Shown: positions 12,446-24,530 of the stretch, piece after piece
Layout of the letters: every line of letters begins with the position of its first letter
Numbering within the stretch: position 1 is the first letter of the stretch
Assembly (NCBI GenBank): GCA_021234155.1
Contig: JAJEKV010000005.1
Coordinates: 17,654,089 to 17,718,088 of the forward strand
Length of the DNA stretch: 64,000 nt
Direction of reading: 5' to 3'
Origin: Isoetes taiwanensis
Taxonomy: Eukaryota; Streptophyta; Lycopodiopsida; Isoetales; Isoetaceae
The notes under the pieces: generated by a model
What the model was told of the DNA's origin: nothing
The model's input: the letters and a program-made list of their open reading frames with translations, nothing else
Databases searched by the model: none
Made by a program: the position numbers and the translations under genes

Positions 12446-14460
12446 TCCCATTTGCCAAATTTGTTAACGATTGTTAGATATTTGATGGAATGCAGAATGC
12501 TGGTTAAGTAGGTTTTCCAATGACTCTTCCTGGCCACGATGTTGGTTTTTTTCTTTTTTTTTTTCTTTTTTTTTGAAATTACCCTGGCCGTTGAATAGGG
12601 CTCCTTTTGCCCAAAGGTTCATATGCAACGGGCAGATTTGCATTAGCCTAATATAGTTGTCTAAGACCTTGATCTCAAGAAATCATGGTTCTTTAATTTT
12701 TTTAACCATCGAATACACAAAACATACAGCGTTATCAACCATTGAAAATTGCTGCAATGCGTAAGGTATTGTCTGGATGACTTTGGCGTAAAAAGAGGCA
12801 TGTGAAGCATCCCTAAAATGCTAAAAGCAGCTATTCATTGACATGATCTAGAAAAGAAACTAATGAGCTGTTGCTCTTACTTAAGCCACAGATGAACAAA
12901 TAACCTGCAATAATTGATGTGTCAGATTTATCTGCTCTAACAGCACAAGCATCCCATCCACTTGAATTCAAACTGGAATAGTTAATACTCTGCAAATGGG
13001 TGTTCGATCCTTGTGAAGAAGGCTATAACTGAAATATGCGCCTCTTGAAAGGGTCCAAAACATAAAACATAGTCCTGTTTGGCCCATTCATATGATTGTA
13101 AATGGCTGTACAGGCATGGCATAACATATGGTGCACAACTAGCTCCCCACAGGCAAGGGTGCCCATGTATCCCCTTGCATTAGAGTACTTGGAAAACCCT
13201 GAGATCAGCCACAACGAAATGCCTTTCATTTATGCAAATGCTCAAACCTTGCCCTGCAAAACAACTAACGGATTCAATTCAGTGCTTGGGATTGTTAAGA
13301 GACCACTTTATTTTTTTTGAACCATCCTTTTGGATAAGCATCAATGTTTTAAGTATTCCTTCGGACATATATTTTGGATAGTCCATACATATTTTTTAAG
13401 ATCTCCAAGTTTGTCAAAGCATTTTGTACTAACGTAATTGACCTTGAGGCGTTCATTATGCCCACATAAAGCTTGGATACAAAAGGGTAGTTATTTCTTA
13501 GGTGCTGCACACACAAGGTTTGGCTACAAAGGTGTAGCTATATCTTAGGACATGCAAGACACAAGACACAAACAAAAGCAACAAAAAAGAAAAAAGAAAA
13601 AGAAAAAAGAAAAAGAAAAAACGGGAATAGCTTAGCACAAAATGTCTTATGAGCAAAAAAAAGTGGATGGACTTGAATTGAATGAATGGACTTGGATTGT
13701 ATAATGTTGTATGTTAAAACATTATTGCTTATCTATCTATACGACAACTAAAATCTTTGAGGCAATGTCAATGACTGTTTGGGACATTATTAGATATCAA
13801 CGCAAAATAACTGAGATACATTTAGAGTTGTAGTGCTTTATAACGCACCACCCCTAAAATAATAATCTAAAAAGTAAAACACACATAAAACCTTGTTGAT
13901 AGGTTTTTAACTTTTGCCAGTTAAGAGTTGCAACAGTGCCTTAACACATTACCTCTAAAGCAATAATATAAAAGGTAAATTCACTCTTAAACCAATAATC
14001 TAAAAAGTAAATTCACACAACACTTCGTTTGTAGGTTTCCAAACACATGATGAAATTTTAAGGTGTAGAAATCTATGTCAAAGCTGCTCCATTACTGCAA
14101 GAGACAACAACAACTTTGTAGCCATATAAGACAAAGAACGAAGTGAACAATTGAAAAGCAACTTGCATGGATCTTACAAAAATGAATTCTATGAAGTGGT
14201 GTTTCAAGGGGATGTGGTTGTACCATTGCCTATGCAAAAGCTCAATGAACTATTTCCAAAGTAAGGAGTTCAATTCATGGGACAACAAAGTGTAGAATTT
14301 TTACGTGCATAAATTCCTTATAGCCTTAGCCATGATATATTGCCTATTGGTCTAACATGCCGGTGAGAAAGATATTAAAGAGTGGGGGTTGCATATAACA
14401 CTGCTTTGAAAGAACAATATGGTACTGCATTAAGATTAACTGTAAATGGATCTTTGTCTA
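12446..14460. other. Intergenic DNA, no gene seen
   Basis: AT-rich sequence with a T-rich tract near 12545-12575 and an A/G-rich low-complexity tract near 13585-13622. Short open frames occur, but none shows a recognisable domain or splice context. Probably decayed repeat sequence. Confidence 0.5.
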
Positions 14461-14524
14461 TAATTCCATGAACTCGAGCTATTGGATTCAAAGTCCAATG
14501 TCCTAATCGCTAGACCATAGAACC
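14461..14524 (-). pseudogene. tRNA-Gln (UUG) pseudogene
   Basis: Read on the minus strand from 14524, the 5' half follows plant tRNA-Gln. It has an acceptor GGTTCTA, a D-arm with ATGGTCTAGCGATTAGGA (A box), then an anticodon arm TTGGACTTTGAATCCAA with TTG in the 7-base loop. The T-arm is broken: the GAGTTCA of the T loop is followed directly by acceptor-like TGGAATT, lacking about 8 bases of T loop and 3' T stem. That removes the B box. Family comparison is from memory of plant tRNA-Gln; the cloverleaf defect is visible directly. Confidence 0.75.
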
Positions 14525-16398
14525 CATGAGAAGTGATAGAAACATTCACATCTTTATGAAACTATCAAATAGCTAAATCATCTTTGTACTGTCCTTCACT
14601 CTCCAATATATCATCATAATGTGATCATACTTGTTGTATGTGGCACTATGTTTGCCTCCAAATTTCTGCTGCTTGCTATCAAATTTCTATTGTCTGTGGC
14701 ATTAATTATGATGGCTTAAATCCAATAGCCAGTTGTGTGTTCTCATTCCCTCTTATGTATCTTATCTCCTTTTTTGGTTTGGGTTTGGTAGCAGACAATT
14801 TAGAAGTTGGGTCATCTATTTCTGCTGGCGCTTCTTTTTGTGTAGCCATGTGGCATATGCCAATACGCGGATTAATGCGGAAGGGAAATCGGTGCATCCA
14901 TTCCGCCTAGCAGGTAAACAACTGGAAATTTTTTAAGGTAAACAACTAGTAAGTAAACAATAGTAGAGCTTCTTGCAGAGCTTTCTACAGAACTTCTTGC
15001 AGAGCTTCTTGGATTTTCTTGTAGAGATACATACCTAGCAGACCATCGTCACCAATGCACACACCTAACAAAACTTCCCGTTGCAAAGCAAAGCCTTGTT
15101 GCCACAAATATTTTTGAGCAAAGCTTCTTGTTGCCGCATATGTTTTTTAGTGAAGCTTCAACTTGCAAAGCATATTAAGCCGGATTTTTGTGCCAGAACT
15201 TGCAAAACTTTAAATTCTTGAGCCGGACTAGTGTGTCATGACGAAAATCTGTGTTTAACATTATCAACAAAGTTAAACAATCATAAACTTATTCTTAGTT
15301 CGGAGAATTATGCATCGAAGACTATGCGCACATCCCTTCAGAACACTGGAGGGCAACCCTTCGTGCACAGCACCTTTTTTAAGTAAGTTTTTATGTTATG
15401 TATTTTGGATAACACAATAAAACCTAGTTTGGTTATGAAAACCGTATATTGAAATCTATTACATGCATTTGTCAATTTTTATATGTGCATGTTGTTGCAA
15501 GTTGGTCTTTGATTAATGCAAAATTTAAGAGATCAAATGTTGCAAAAAATTTGTTGCCAGGAAAAAGATTATGCTTTAAGTTTTGAAATGGTCAATTAAC
15601 ATTCTTGCATTTATAGAAACTACTTGGTTGTAGTGGAGCTTTGCTAATGAACTAAGCATGACCAAGAAAGCGGAATAGTTGGTATGCTGAGTGAATGAGG
15701 GAGGGAGAGAGACTAAAGTAGATCTGACAATCTTTCTGCGATAGATCTTCATAGAATGTTATGGCCATGTAGAATTGGGTTATAAGCGATCTGAATATGA
15801 CGATCTTTTCTATTGAAATGCAGGCTAAGCGAGTTCAAGAAATGAAGTGGATGCCATGAAGTTTGAAAATATAATTCCAATGCCATGCATGTTGATTTAC
15901 CTACAGCAATTCCTACATCTGGTTTGATTAAAGTATGTTGTTGCTTTAATTATTTCCTATGCTAATAAGGTCTAACCCTTACTTCCTACATTCGTATTTA
16001 AAGTATGTTGTTGCTTTAATTATTTTATATGCTAAGGTTTATGGGATAAGGTCTAATCCATACTGTGATAATGGGGGCTAGCCATCCCTATGGTCACAGA
16101 ATTATAGATGTAAGGTGTATTTACCCTCATCCCACAATAGGTGGCAGGGTTTTTTGCATTGCAATTTGGATGTTAGGAAATAATGAGAAGAAGATGGGTT
16201 TTAATAAAAGTTTACTATAAGTTGAGTGCAATTTACATAATCCTTTGGAAATAAGTTGTACTCATAAGTTGAGTGCAATTTACATAAATCCTTTGGAAGT
16301 AAGTTGTACTCATAGATAATCTCGAGAACAAACTTATGGTAGTTTGAAAAAACAATTGCTCTCCATTAGACCATTGGGTCATGGCCATTTGTACTTCC
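14525..16398. other. Intergenic DNA with short direct repeats
   Basis: No gene recognised. Two direct repeats stand out: AAAGTATGTTGTTGCTTTAA at 15930 and again at 16000, each followed by a TAAGGTCTAA block; and a tandem pair of about 47 bp at 16217-16311 (unit begins ATAAGTTGAGTGCAATTTAC). CTTCTTGCAGAGCTT motifs recur near 14970-15010. Confidence 0.6.
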
Positions 16399-16506
16399 AA
16401 TAGAATAGAATAGAATAGAATAGAATAGAATAGAATAGAATAGAATAGAATAGAATAGAATAGAATAGAATAGAATAGAATAGAATAGAATAGAATAGAA
16501 TAGAAT
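16399..16506. repeat. (AATAG)n microsatellite
   Basis: About 108 bp of a perfect pentanucleotide, roughly 21 units. Both sides carry a 'TTTGTACTTCCAAT' block and a 'ATTGGGYCA' block, so the array expanded between two copies of a short direct repeat. Confidence 0.97.
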
Positions 16507-16794
16507 GGGTATTTGTACTTTCAATGGGTATTTGTACTTCCAATTTGTATTAGATCATTGGGCCACGAGCTAAAAAGACATGTTTTGAAAACAAAAAAAT
16601 GTGTTTTAGGGGCGGCCTGTTTTCGGTTTCGACAGAAAGGCAAAATATTTTATGCCTTTTCGCATGACAGAAAATTCTCAAATACCAACCCCTTCATATG
16701 CCAGACGGAAATTCAAAATGACAGAATCCACATTTTTAGTTAAAATACATAGACAAATACACATTTGCATAAAAGATGTATACTCTAATATGGT

Positions 16795-18560
16795 ATGAGT
16801 AAAACGTACACCAAGCTCCTGTTCTCGTTCCACCTCAATGGGACAAACCATTTTACTCAAGCTCCTGCTCTCGTTCCACCTCAATGGGACAAACCATTTT
16901 ATGTCTATGCGGATGTCTCAGCTTTTGCTATTGGTGCTGTTCTTTCCCAGGAATATGATTCTCGCCTTGACAAGCCTATTCGCTATGCCAGCAGGAAACT
17001 TAACACTGCCGAGAAAAATTATTCTGCCACGGAACGTGAGGCGCTTGGACTTATCTTTTGTGTACAATGGTTCTGTCAATATCTATTGGGTAGCAAAATC
17101 AAGCTCTTTGTTGATCGTGAAGCTCTGCTTTATCTGATCAATAAGACCATACCCACGGGATGCATTGCCCACTGGGTGCTACTTCTCCAAGAATTTGCTC
17201 CCTTTGAAATTATACATAAGGCCATGTGGTGCCTGATTATCTTTCACGCATTCACACTGATGACCCGTCCACGGGAGTTTCCGATACGTTTCCAGATGCT
17301 CCACTCTTCTTGGTCACGGCCACGCCACTGGTTTCACGATTACCAGCATTATCCTCTCTCTAGTGCCTTAGTGTCAGAAGACCCCACGCTCTCCCCTGAG
17401 AAGCTACGCTCACGCCGTCAACAGTTCTTCCGTGAAGTTTGTGACTATACCATGGTCGCTGGACATCTTTACAAGCGTGGCAAGGATATGATTTTACGCA
17501 GATGTGTTTTTCCTCATGAAGTCCCAGAGATTGTTCGCCAAGCCTATGCGGGCCTTGGTGGAGGACATTTTAGTGGTGATAACACGGCACGGAAAATTCT
17601 TTTGGCTGGCTATTTTGGCCCACGCTGTTCAAAGACGCCCACGCTCATGCGCGCAACTGTGATGTCTGTTAGCGCGTGGGATCCAAGGCATGTGACGCTC
17701 TACCCTTAACTCCAGTTGCCACGCCATTGCCCTTCAGTAAATGGGGAATGGATTTTATTGGGCCCATGGATCCACCTGCTCGACACTCCCGTGCTGCTCG
17801 ATGCATCCTTGTTCTCACTGAAAGCCTGTGCACTACCAGATAACACCGCTGCAAACACGGCACGTGTACTCTATACGCATGGCATTACACGCTTTGGCTG
17901 CCCCACGGAACTAGTAAGTGACCGAGGTCTTCAGTTTCCTTCAAGATTTTAGATTGTTAATCAGACGATCAAAGAACTGACGGACTACTTATATATTCGT
18001 CATCGAAAGAGCACTCATTATCCCCAAGGCAGTGGTCTTGCTTAAGTACCAACAAGACTCTCATCAACATTCTGAAGAAAATCTGTGACGCCCAAAAGTG
18101 ATTGGCAGGAAAAGTTACCCACTGTTTTATGGGCAATATAACACTAGCAAGGTTTCCATAGGGCAGAGACCATTTAAATTGGTTTATAGCCAAGAAGCTA
18201 TAATGCCTTTTGAGCTTGTTCTACGATCTCTTTGTTTTCAACTTGTTACGATGCATGATCCTCCTGCTGCTCTACAAAAGCGTGTTTATCAGTTGCGACA
18301 ATTAGATGGGCTTTGCTACGATGCTTATCTCAGAGTTCTTATTGGGTAACAGTTAAGAAAATCCTAGCATGACAAACAGATCAAAACCAAAAATTTCAAG
18401 GAAGGGGATTTAGTTCTTCTTTACGATTCCAGGTACAAAATTTTTCCAGAGAAGCTGAAATTTCGATGGCTTGGCCCTTACAAATTTCTTCAAGTGATCC
18501 AACCAAGTGTGTTTCAATTTGCAGATTAGATGGCTCTCCATTACCTACTTTGGTTAATGG
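16795..18560 (+). pseudogene. Ty3/gypsy family A copy 2, RNase H-integrase remnant
   Basis: The sequence opens inside RNase H (VPPQWDKPFYVYADVSAF, IGAVLSQEYDSRLDKPIRYA, YSATEREALGLIF, FVDREALLYLINK) and passes into the integrase H2C2 region (GGHFSGDNTARKILLAGYF). Later parts (PFSKWGMDFIGPMDPP-like near 17740, SDRGLQF near 17920, IGQRPFKLVYSQEAIMPFEL near 18160, LKFRWLGPYKFLQV near 18450) are in shifted frames. A 46 bp tandem duplication at 16812-16903 doubles the APxLVPPQWDKPF segment at the 5' edge. RT and everything upstream are absent, so the copy is 5' truncated at about 16795. Confidence 0.88.
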
Positions 18561-19510
18561 TTTCTTCCTCAAACCTTTTCACACAAACACAACAGATATA
18601 ATTCAAGACACTGAGACACATGATTGAGTAAACTGCCTTAGTTATATTCAAAAAAGAGTTGGGTTACACAAAAATTTGGGCGTAGCCCTTACTTAATCGC
18701 AGGGGCATCACCCTATATACAAAAAATCCTACTCTAAAAAATCATGGCTACTCCGCGTTGGGAGCAGCACAGACCTGCAGGATCACATACTCCTACTCCA
18801 AATCATAGCGAAGGTGTAGTATGACGTTCTGATAATTGGACATCGGATCCAGATTATCTGCCGACCTGGACAGCCAGTCATCCATTGGGATTCCGCGGTT
18901 CTTCATCTTCCACAGGTCTAAGTCCTTCATGCAGAAAGTTATCCACTCCAGATAATTCTTAGACATTGTATTCACCGTATCCATCGTTGCAATCGATTGT
19001 GTTTTCGCTGCACTCCTCGTTCGCATTATATAGCCCTACCGCCTATTGCGTGCTATAGTGCCCAATCAAATTTTTGCTGACATGTCCACATGCGAGGTAC
19101 ATTCCAATTCCATATTCTCATATCTCGCTGCAAATCTAGTCGCGGTACCTTCTCTCTAGACTGCTGCTCTGCAACCTCCTTTCTTTAAACGTTCGGACTG
19201 TCGAGTTGCCTCTCTTAATTACGTCCAATTAAAACCACAGCTGTGTCAAATCATTATTTGTACATCACCATGACGTCCAATCGTACTGTTCATTCCTATT
19301 TATCTCCACCATTGATTTACTCTCAGTTGGCTTTCTAGAACTTAAACCAAAACTTTGGTTCTGGGATCTTCTTTCATCTATACTGCCATCTGGCACTATC
19401 AACATCTCAGATTCTACTTGTTCACCTGCCTATAAAAATCTTGGCCGAACAGACGCGAACCCTAAAGCCTCACAAATTTCTCCGCTCTTCAATTTCTTTC
19501 GTCGATCGCC
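18561..19510 (+). other. Spacer between pol and accessory ORF of gypsy A copy 2
   Basis: Counterpart of 2331-3266. It contains an ACAAAAA-rich patch near 18670-18730 and leads to a conserved ATGGCTGCC start at 19511. No coding region recognised. Confidence 0.5.
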
Positions 19511-20130
19511 ATGGCTGCCTCCCCCAAGTTGCCCATTCTCTAGGCCACAACGCCCATGGATCCTGAGCTTTTTCAATCGGTCATCTCTTCCACTGCCACT
19601 GTCCAAGAACCCCTTGAAGACGCTAGTTGTAATATCGCTGAATGGGCGAGGTTGCTTGAACTTTCTAAACAAGAACTCTCTGTTCCCAATTCAGCACAGC
19701 TTCGACAGTTCGTTGCACACTTGATAAAGACTGATGCAGGATATCCGACGATGGTGGATCATACAAGAATCATCCTCAATCAAAGTTTGTTGGCCCAGAT
19801 ATTTCAATTGCCTCGATACACTCCCTCTTTAAATTGGGCTGCTTTGTAGGATCATGACGTTACAGTCTATGGCCAAGCTCCATATGCGGCCACAACACAT
19901 AAGCTCACCAACATAGCGGAGTCCCATGAAGCTTTTGTGTGGAGGAAGTTCTATGGGTACTCTATCAAGAACACCCATATCAACAAGCATTTTTTCCATA
20001 CTGCAATTGCTGCCATTCATTCAACCAGTTTTGTGGATTGGCCCCAAATCTTGTTCTAGCGTCTTCTTCACGAGGGTGCAAAATCGGTATTGGGTAGCAG
20101 AAATCACCGTCCGGATGCCGCTTACAAGTG
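19511..20130 (+). pseudogene. Accessory ORF of gypsy family A, copy 2 (N-terminal part)
   Basis: Starts ATGGCTGCCTCCCCC. After an early TAG it continues as MDPELFQSVISSTATVQEPL, NIAEWARLLELSKQEL and LNQSLLAQIFQLPRY. After a second stop at 19847 come EAFVWRKFYGYSIKNTHINK and TSFVDWPQILF. This matches the N-terminal third of the ORF at 3267-6213 (YSIKNTHINK and DWPQ are identical). The ORF is cut at about 20130, where a different mobile element begins, so the coiled-coil and C-terminal parts are lost. Function unknown. Confidence 0.7.
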
Positions 20131-20458
20131 CTTAAAATCGGCGTGTTTTAAACACGACGTGCGTGATTGATCAATTGACATGTAGGGTGCGCGCCCGTCA
20201 AATGACAGGCTGAGAGAATCATGAGCTTGAATGGTGCCGGAAACATGAATGCCTGTAGCCCGCCATATTCGTGGATGGCGGGCTTATCCATCTTGAATTC
20301 AAGCAAAGTAGAGGGACTAATTGTTTCCAAGAATTGCTTGAACCGAAATTCAAAATTTTGCAATACACAGAAATCCGGGAGAGATGAAACCCAATTCCTC
20401 TCCCCGTTCACTTTACAAAGCCATTGATGCAGCAAGGAAGAGAGATTAGAGGCAGAGA
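20131..20458. other. Junction between gypsy A copy 2 and transposase element
   Basis: Contains an interrupted palindrome CGTGTTTTAAACACG at 20142-20156 right after the truncated accessory ORF. It may be the terminus of the element carrying the transposase at 20459. No gene seen. Confidence 0.4.
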
Positions 20459-22350
20459 TTGTATGCAAAGAAGGTAACAATGAAGAAGAATTCCCCTTCT
20501 AAAGATTCGTCTTCAAAGAAGAATAAGAAATTGAGACTGAGTGACCGCAGAATAAGAGAAATTTCAAGAGAAATTTTTGAAGTATTCAACCAAATTAGTA
20601 CAAATGTTGATGACAATGACAAAGGCCGTATCCTTGACAGTCTTCTTTGGAGGGCAAGGGATTTACCAATTGCTTCTATAAAGAAATCTAAGCAGGTTAC
20701 TATGGTTGAGCAAATGGTGAAGAATTTGAAGGAAACAATGCAAGAACATAAGTATGAGAGGAATCATGACATGCTTCGTGCAAGGAAGTCCACCACGATA
20801 ATGGCGTGACGGAGTGCAAATGGTGTCAAGCATATGAACCAAACAGAAGTGGCCAGATTGCTCAGCATCCCCAGAAAAACAATTTCAAATGCTTTTCAAA
20901 AAAGAGTGCAAGCTAACAAAGGGGAAGGACCTTGGTCAATGTTCAGGAGGAGGAAGCGGATGGATAGCATGTTAGATTACAATAGAGAAGCTGTTCTCAA
21001 GTTCTGGACAGAGAATACAAGAGTTTCTCCATAAAAGAAAGACATGAGGAGGTATGTATCAGAGACAGGAATAAAGATGGAACATCCAATTCACCTTCTT
21101 GAAGTCAGCCAAGTAAGTATTCATCCTATATTGTAGGGTTCATTATATGTAGCATTTATTTGGCATTCACACGATTGCCCTGCAGTTGCAATTCTACCTC
21201 AGGTTTAGAGAGGAGAATCCTGATATCAAAATTGCATTGCAGACTTTTGAGAGGTTGAAACCGAGTTTTGTAAGGAGGATGTGTGAAAGGCATACATGAT
21301 GTTGCATCTACCACTTGGAATTTGAATACATCATGCCGGGATTGAACAACATGAGAAAATCGGGTGGAGTTCATGACAATTACAACCTTTACCTTGTGAT
21401 ATTTGTGGCCCCCCCGAATGTGCAGTCAAGGAGCATACAATCAAGTGCATCAGTGATTTATGGAGACAAGTGGTCTGCAGCAAAGGTGATGATGAGGAGT
21501 GGTTTGATCATAACTGCTTGATGTTGGCGTGTAAAAAATGTGGGTTGGATAGAATTAGAAAATGTCCACAGGAAATGGATGGCACGGGTTCATTACTAGT
21601 TACTTGGAAGACATTTGAAAAGCAACCTGTGGACCAGGACAGAGAATTCAGGGATCCAAGAAAGGCTTTGAGGTACAAACCTGTCTTAAGATTAGTACAG
21701 AAGGAGAGAAGTCCCAAAGAGTTTCAAGAGGATGTGAAGAAGGTAATATCAGATTTTGTTCCACACAATTACATAGCACATTGGCGGGCTAATCGGTTTT
21801 AAAAATTGTGTGTCATCATTTCCGGAAGATACAATTGTATCCATTATTGACTTTGCAGAAAATTACAAAGATCAAGATCCAGAATGAGCCCCAGTCAATG
21901 CACTGGCATACAGACCAAGTTTCTATACTTGTTCACATAACATATAGACATGACAAAAGTGCTGATATTCCTGTTCCTGTGCAGACAGAAGAAGACTGTC
22001 CAAAGAAGAAAAAAAAGAACAGAAGATTGGAGCAGATCAGGAATAAACTCAACAATGGTAGGAAGATCATAAAAGAGACTCACTTTTACAGTTCCGATGA
22101 TAAAGTGCATGACTCATTATTTGTGGAACACTGCCTACAAAAGCATGCTGCATGGCTTAAGGAACAGGAAATAGAGTATGAGAAGCATTGGGTTTGGAGT
22201 GATGGCTGCTCATCACAATTCAAGTCAGCAAAACCTTTTTTTTTCTTAGCCAGGTACTTCACAATGAATGACAAGGGCAAGCATAGTGGAAGCTACTTGG
22301 GAGGAGAAAGCAAATTTGAAGAGAGACTACTCTTTTCAAATTCCTAAGCC
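20459..22350 (+). pseudogene. DDE-like transposase remnant, copy 1
   Basis: A decayed multi-frame protein of roughly 600 residues. The N-terminus is Lys/Ser-rich (SKDSSSKKNKKLRLSDRR), then comes a helix-turn-helix-like segment MNQTEVARLLSIPRKTIS (20834 on). A Cys/His region follows (ERHTCCCIYHLEFEY, LNNMRK; CDICGPPECAVKEH in a shifted frame). An acidic block DFAENYKDQDQNEPQS (about 21850) and WSDGCSSQFKSAKPFFF (about 22190) are spaced like the first two Asp motifs of a DDE nuclease. The third motif (HGKGEHDG in the 51 kb copy) is degraded here to DKGKHSGS. Stops and frameshifts make it inactive. The family has no name I can give with certainty; the DDE reading is an inference from motif order. 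Confidence 0.6.
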
Positions 22351-22538
22351 AAGGAAGCAATGCGATATAGATTATAAGCTTATAGAATTAAGCGACGGAA
22401 TGATGGGTCGGATGGATGCTGACGTGGCAATTTTGGCGGCGGAGAATGGGCGGCGCTCTTTTGCTCGACTAACCTAAATGGAGACCGACCGATTCGAGGG
22501 GCCCATGTAATGCCCCCACAAAAACGCTGTCACAACCA
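22351..22538 (+). other. Tail of transposase region, open frame of unknown nature
   Basis: A shifted frame running over 22268-22474 reads KPRKQCDIDYKLIELSDG and further. It could be the altered continuation of the transposase copy. Nothing else recognised. Confidence 0.3.
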
Positions 22539-22935
22539 GTGATGAATGCTTCTGTTGCAAAAGCCCCAATTTTCATAGAAGGATTGGGCAGCCAAAAGAC
22601 TTTTTTCCAGAACCACATTCTTGAAACATGGACAAATTTGGCTGATGGAGGCCTAAAGGATGACTCTGCAGATGGAATCGCTATCAAAGGTGAGCTGCAG
22701 GCAAGGAGGAGTGCCAAGGATAGTGCTGTGTTTATTGATGCCGAGATTGAAAGGAACAACAACGGAAGAAAAGGAAGTAGAGTTTCTGTTTTGGCTTGTG
22801 ATAATGGACAAAGTGCTCTCAAAGCTTCTGAGGCAGTGGGCTCATCTACGGCAAACAGGGCTGCTCCAGGACAATCTGCATGGAAGTCTAATGATTCAGT
22901 GAAGCAGCCTTCATTTAGGGCTCATTTAGGCCTTC
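22539..22935 (+). pseudogene. Unrecognised coding fragment
   Basis: An open frame from ATG 22539 with non-random composition: KAPIFIEGLGSQKTFFQNH, ETWTNLADGGLKDD, KDSAVFIDAEIERNN, GRKGSRVSVLACDNGQSALK. It runs on to 23084, but the last part crosses a poly-C tract and looks non-coding. I recognise no family. It could be a captured gene piece carried by the neighbouring mobile element or a remnant of that element's own second gene. Confidence 0.35.
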
Positions 22936-23319
22936 ATATTGGGTTTCTTGGGAAGTGTGCCAGGCTCCATGGTTTGCAAAAAAAAATTCCTATCTACCTT
23001 CCCCCCCCCCAACACGTGGTACACCCGGGCGTGTGGGGCGATGGAGGTACCGAATCCCACGTGGGCATAACAAGTCTGAATTAATAATTGCATTTTTTGG
23101 GCCTTATATACCTTAGCCACTTTTTTTTAAACACTCCTGTGGGATATATCGAACTATTTTGCCAAGAACCCTAGATGCCTTGCTACGCCAAGATTCGGCA
23201 AATCAACCCGAACCAACTGCTTAATCATGGTGTAGAGACTTCGGATTGGACCACATTGCACCAAGAACACGTTAACCTACTAAAAAACAAAGATCCGGCT
23301 TGGATTTGCCAAGAATAGG

Positions 23320-24530
23320 CCGGAACATAGGATTTTAAAAAGGGGAAAAAAATGCTCAAAGATTTTTTAGGGCTTTGAGGCAAAAGTCTGATCAAGGTTC
23401 TTTGAGGAAAGACCGGTTTCGATGGTTTAAGCTTGGATCTGCCTTCCTCACTCCAGATTATGCACGAATTTCTGATATTTTCTATGAATTACCTGACTGA
23501 ATACTTGAATTGATTCTGTGCCCAAGACATAGAGCTTGGGATTATCTTTGTTTGCTGTGTGATCCTTAAATGAATGAAGATCCGATCCTTGAGAAAATGT
23601 TTGTGAATGATTTCATTTGACATTGTGTTTTGCATCATAAAAAATCTGACAGTTGACCTTTGCATTTAGGTACGAGATATATTGCAAAAATAGTTGCATA
23701 TAAGCACATGCAAAATAGGTGGATGATGATCCAAGTGCTTACATATTTCTCTGATAGAGCTTTCTACTTGCATAGCTAGACCAAGAATCTGCTCATACTA
23801 GTCCTTATTTGCATTTTCATAGGGTAACTTGTTTCCTTTCATCTGCAAAAGCATAAATAGCATTGGGATTTACTCTAAAGACAAAAAATGAACTCTCAAG
23901 CATCAATTAGCCCAAGTTTTGCCTGTTGTTCATAGCATGTAACAGTCTGCCAAATCTAAACTTAAATTTCCAAGAGAATTTGTGTATTTCTTTGCAAAAA
24001 AAGGACTTGACCATTGTGTGCAGACATATTAAGAAAAGATCCAAGCATCAAATCCCGAAAAGGAGCTGCCCTTTGGGAGTTACAGAAATCCACATTGACC
24101 AAATTTTGACCTGGTCGGGAGAACTTTTTTGAGTGAGTTGCACTGATCAAAATCTGTTTGACTTTTTGCCCAACATTCCTCGGGATCTTGAGTAGCTTTG
24201 ACACCAAAAATTATAAACAGACCCTTGTTTGTTTGTATTTGGCATCTATTCTTTCAAGGCAAACTTTTTTCTCTTTTGGGAAAGTGATTGAGGATTGTTA
24301 TTTGAGCTTCCAACTTGGAATTTTTTCACATAGAGTGGTTGCCTTAAGCAACCTGGAGGTTCTAAACCGCTGAGGTTGGAGGTTTTGCCAGGAACACCTT
24401 CAACAGGCCAGTGGTGCGCTATATTACTCGTTTTGTTGGTAGAGGTATTTGCCACTGTGCTTCATTGTCTTGGGTTTGCCTTTTCACTCTCCTCCCTTCA
24501 TTTGTTTGTACGCCACCTGGATCTTCAATG
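23320..24530 (+). repeat. LTR/leader of family C, copy 1
   Basis: Shares a set of ordered patches with 28600-29590: CTGTGCCCAAGAC...GAGCTTGGGA (23519 versus 28818), a TTGACC-rich patch, AGAGTGGTTGCC..AGCAAC and a GTTGGAGGTTTTGCCAGGAA block (24330 versus 29480), and CACCTGGATCTT (24513 versus 29575). In copy 2 the matching segment runs straight into a gag ORF, so this looks like a 5' LTR plus leader that lost its coding part. Exact LTR ends not determined. Confidence 0.5.

Noticed and set aside
12049-14936. Several 60-90 codon open frames
   Set aside because: No domain, no splice signals and no homologous copy in the window; consistent with chance frames in AT-rich DNA.
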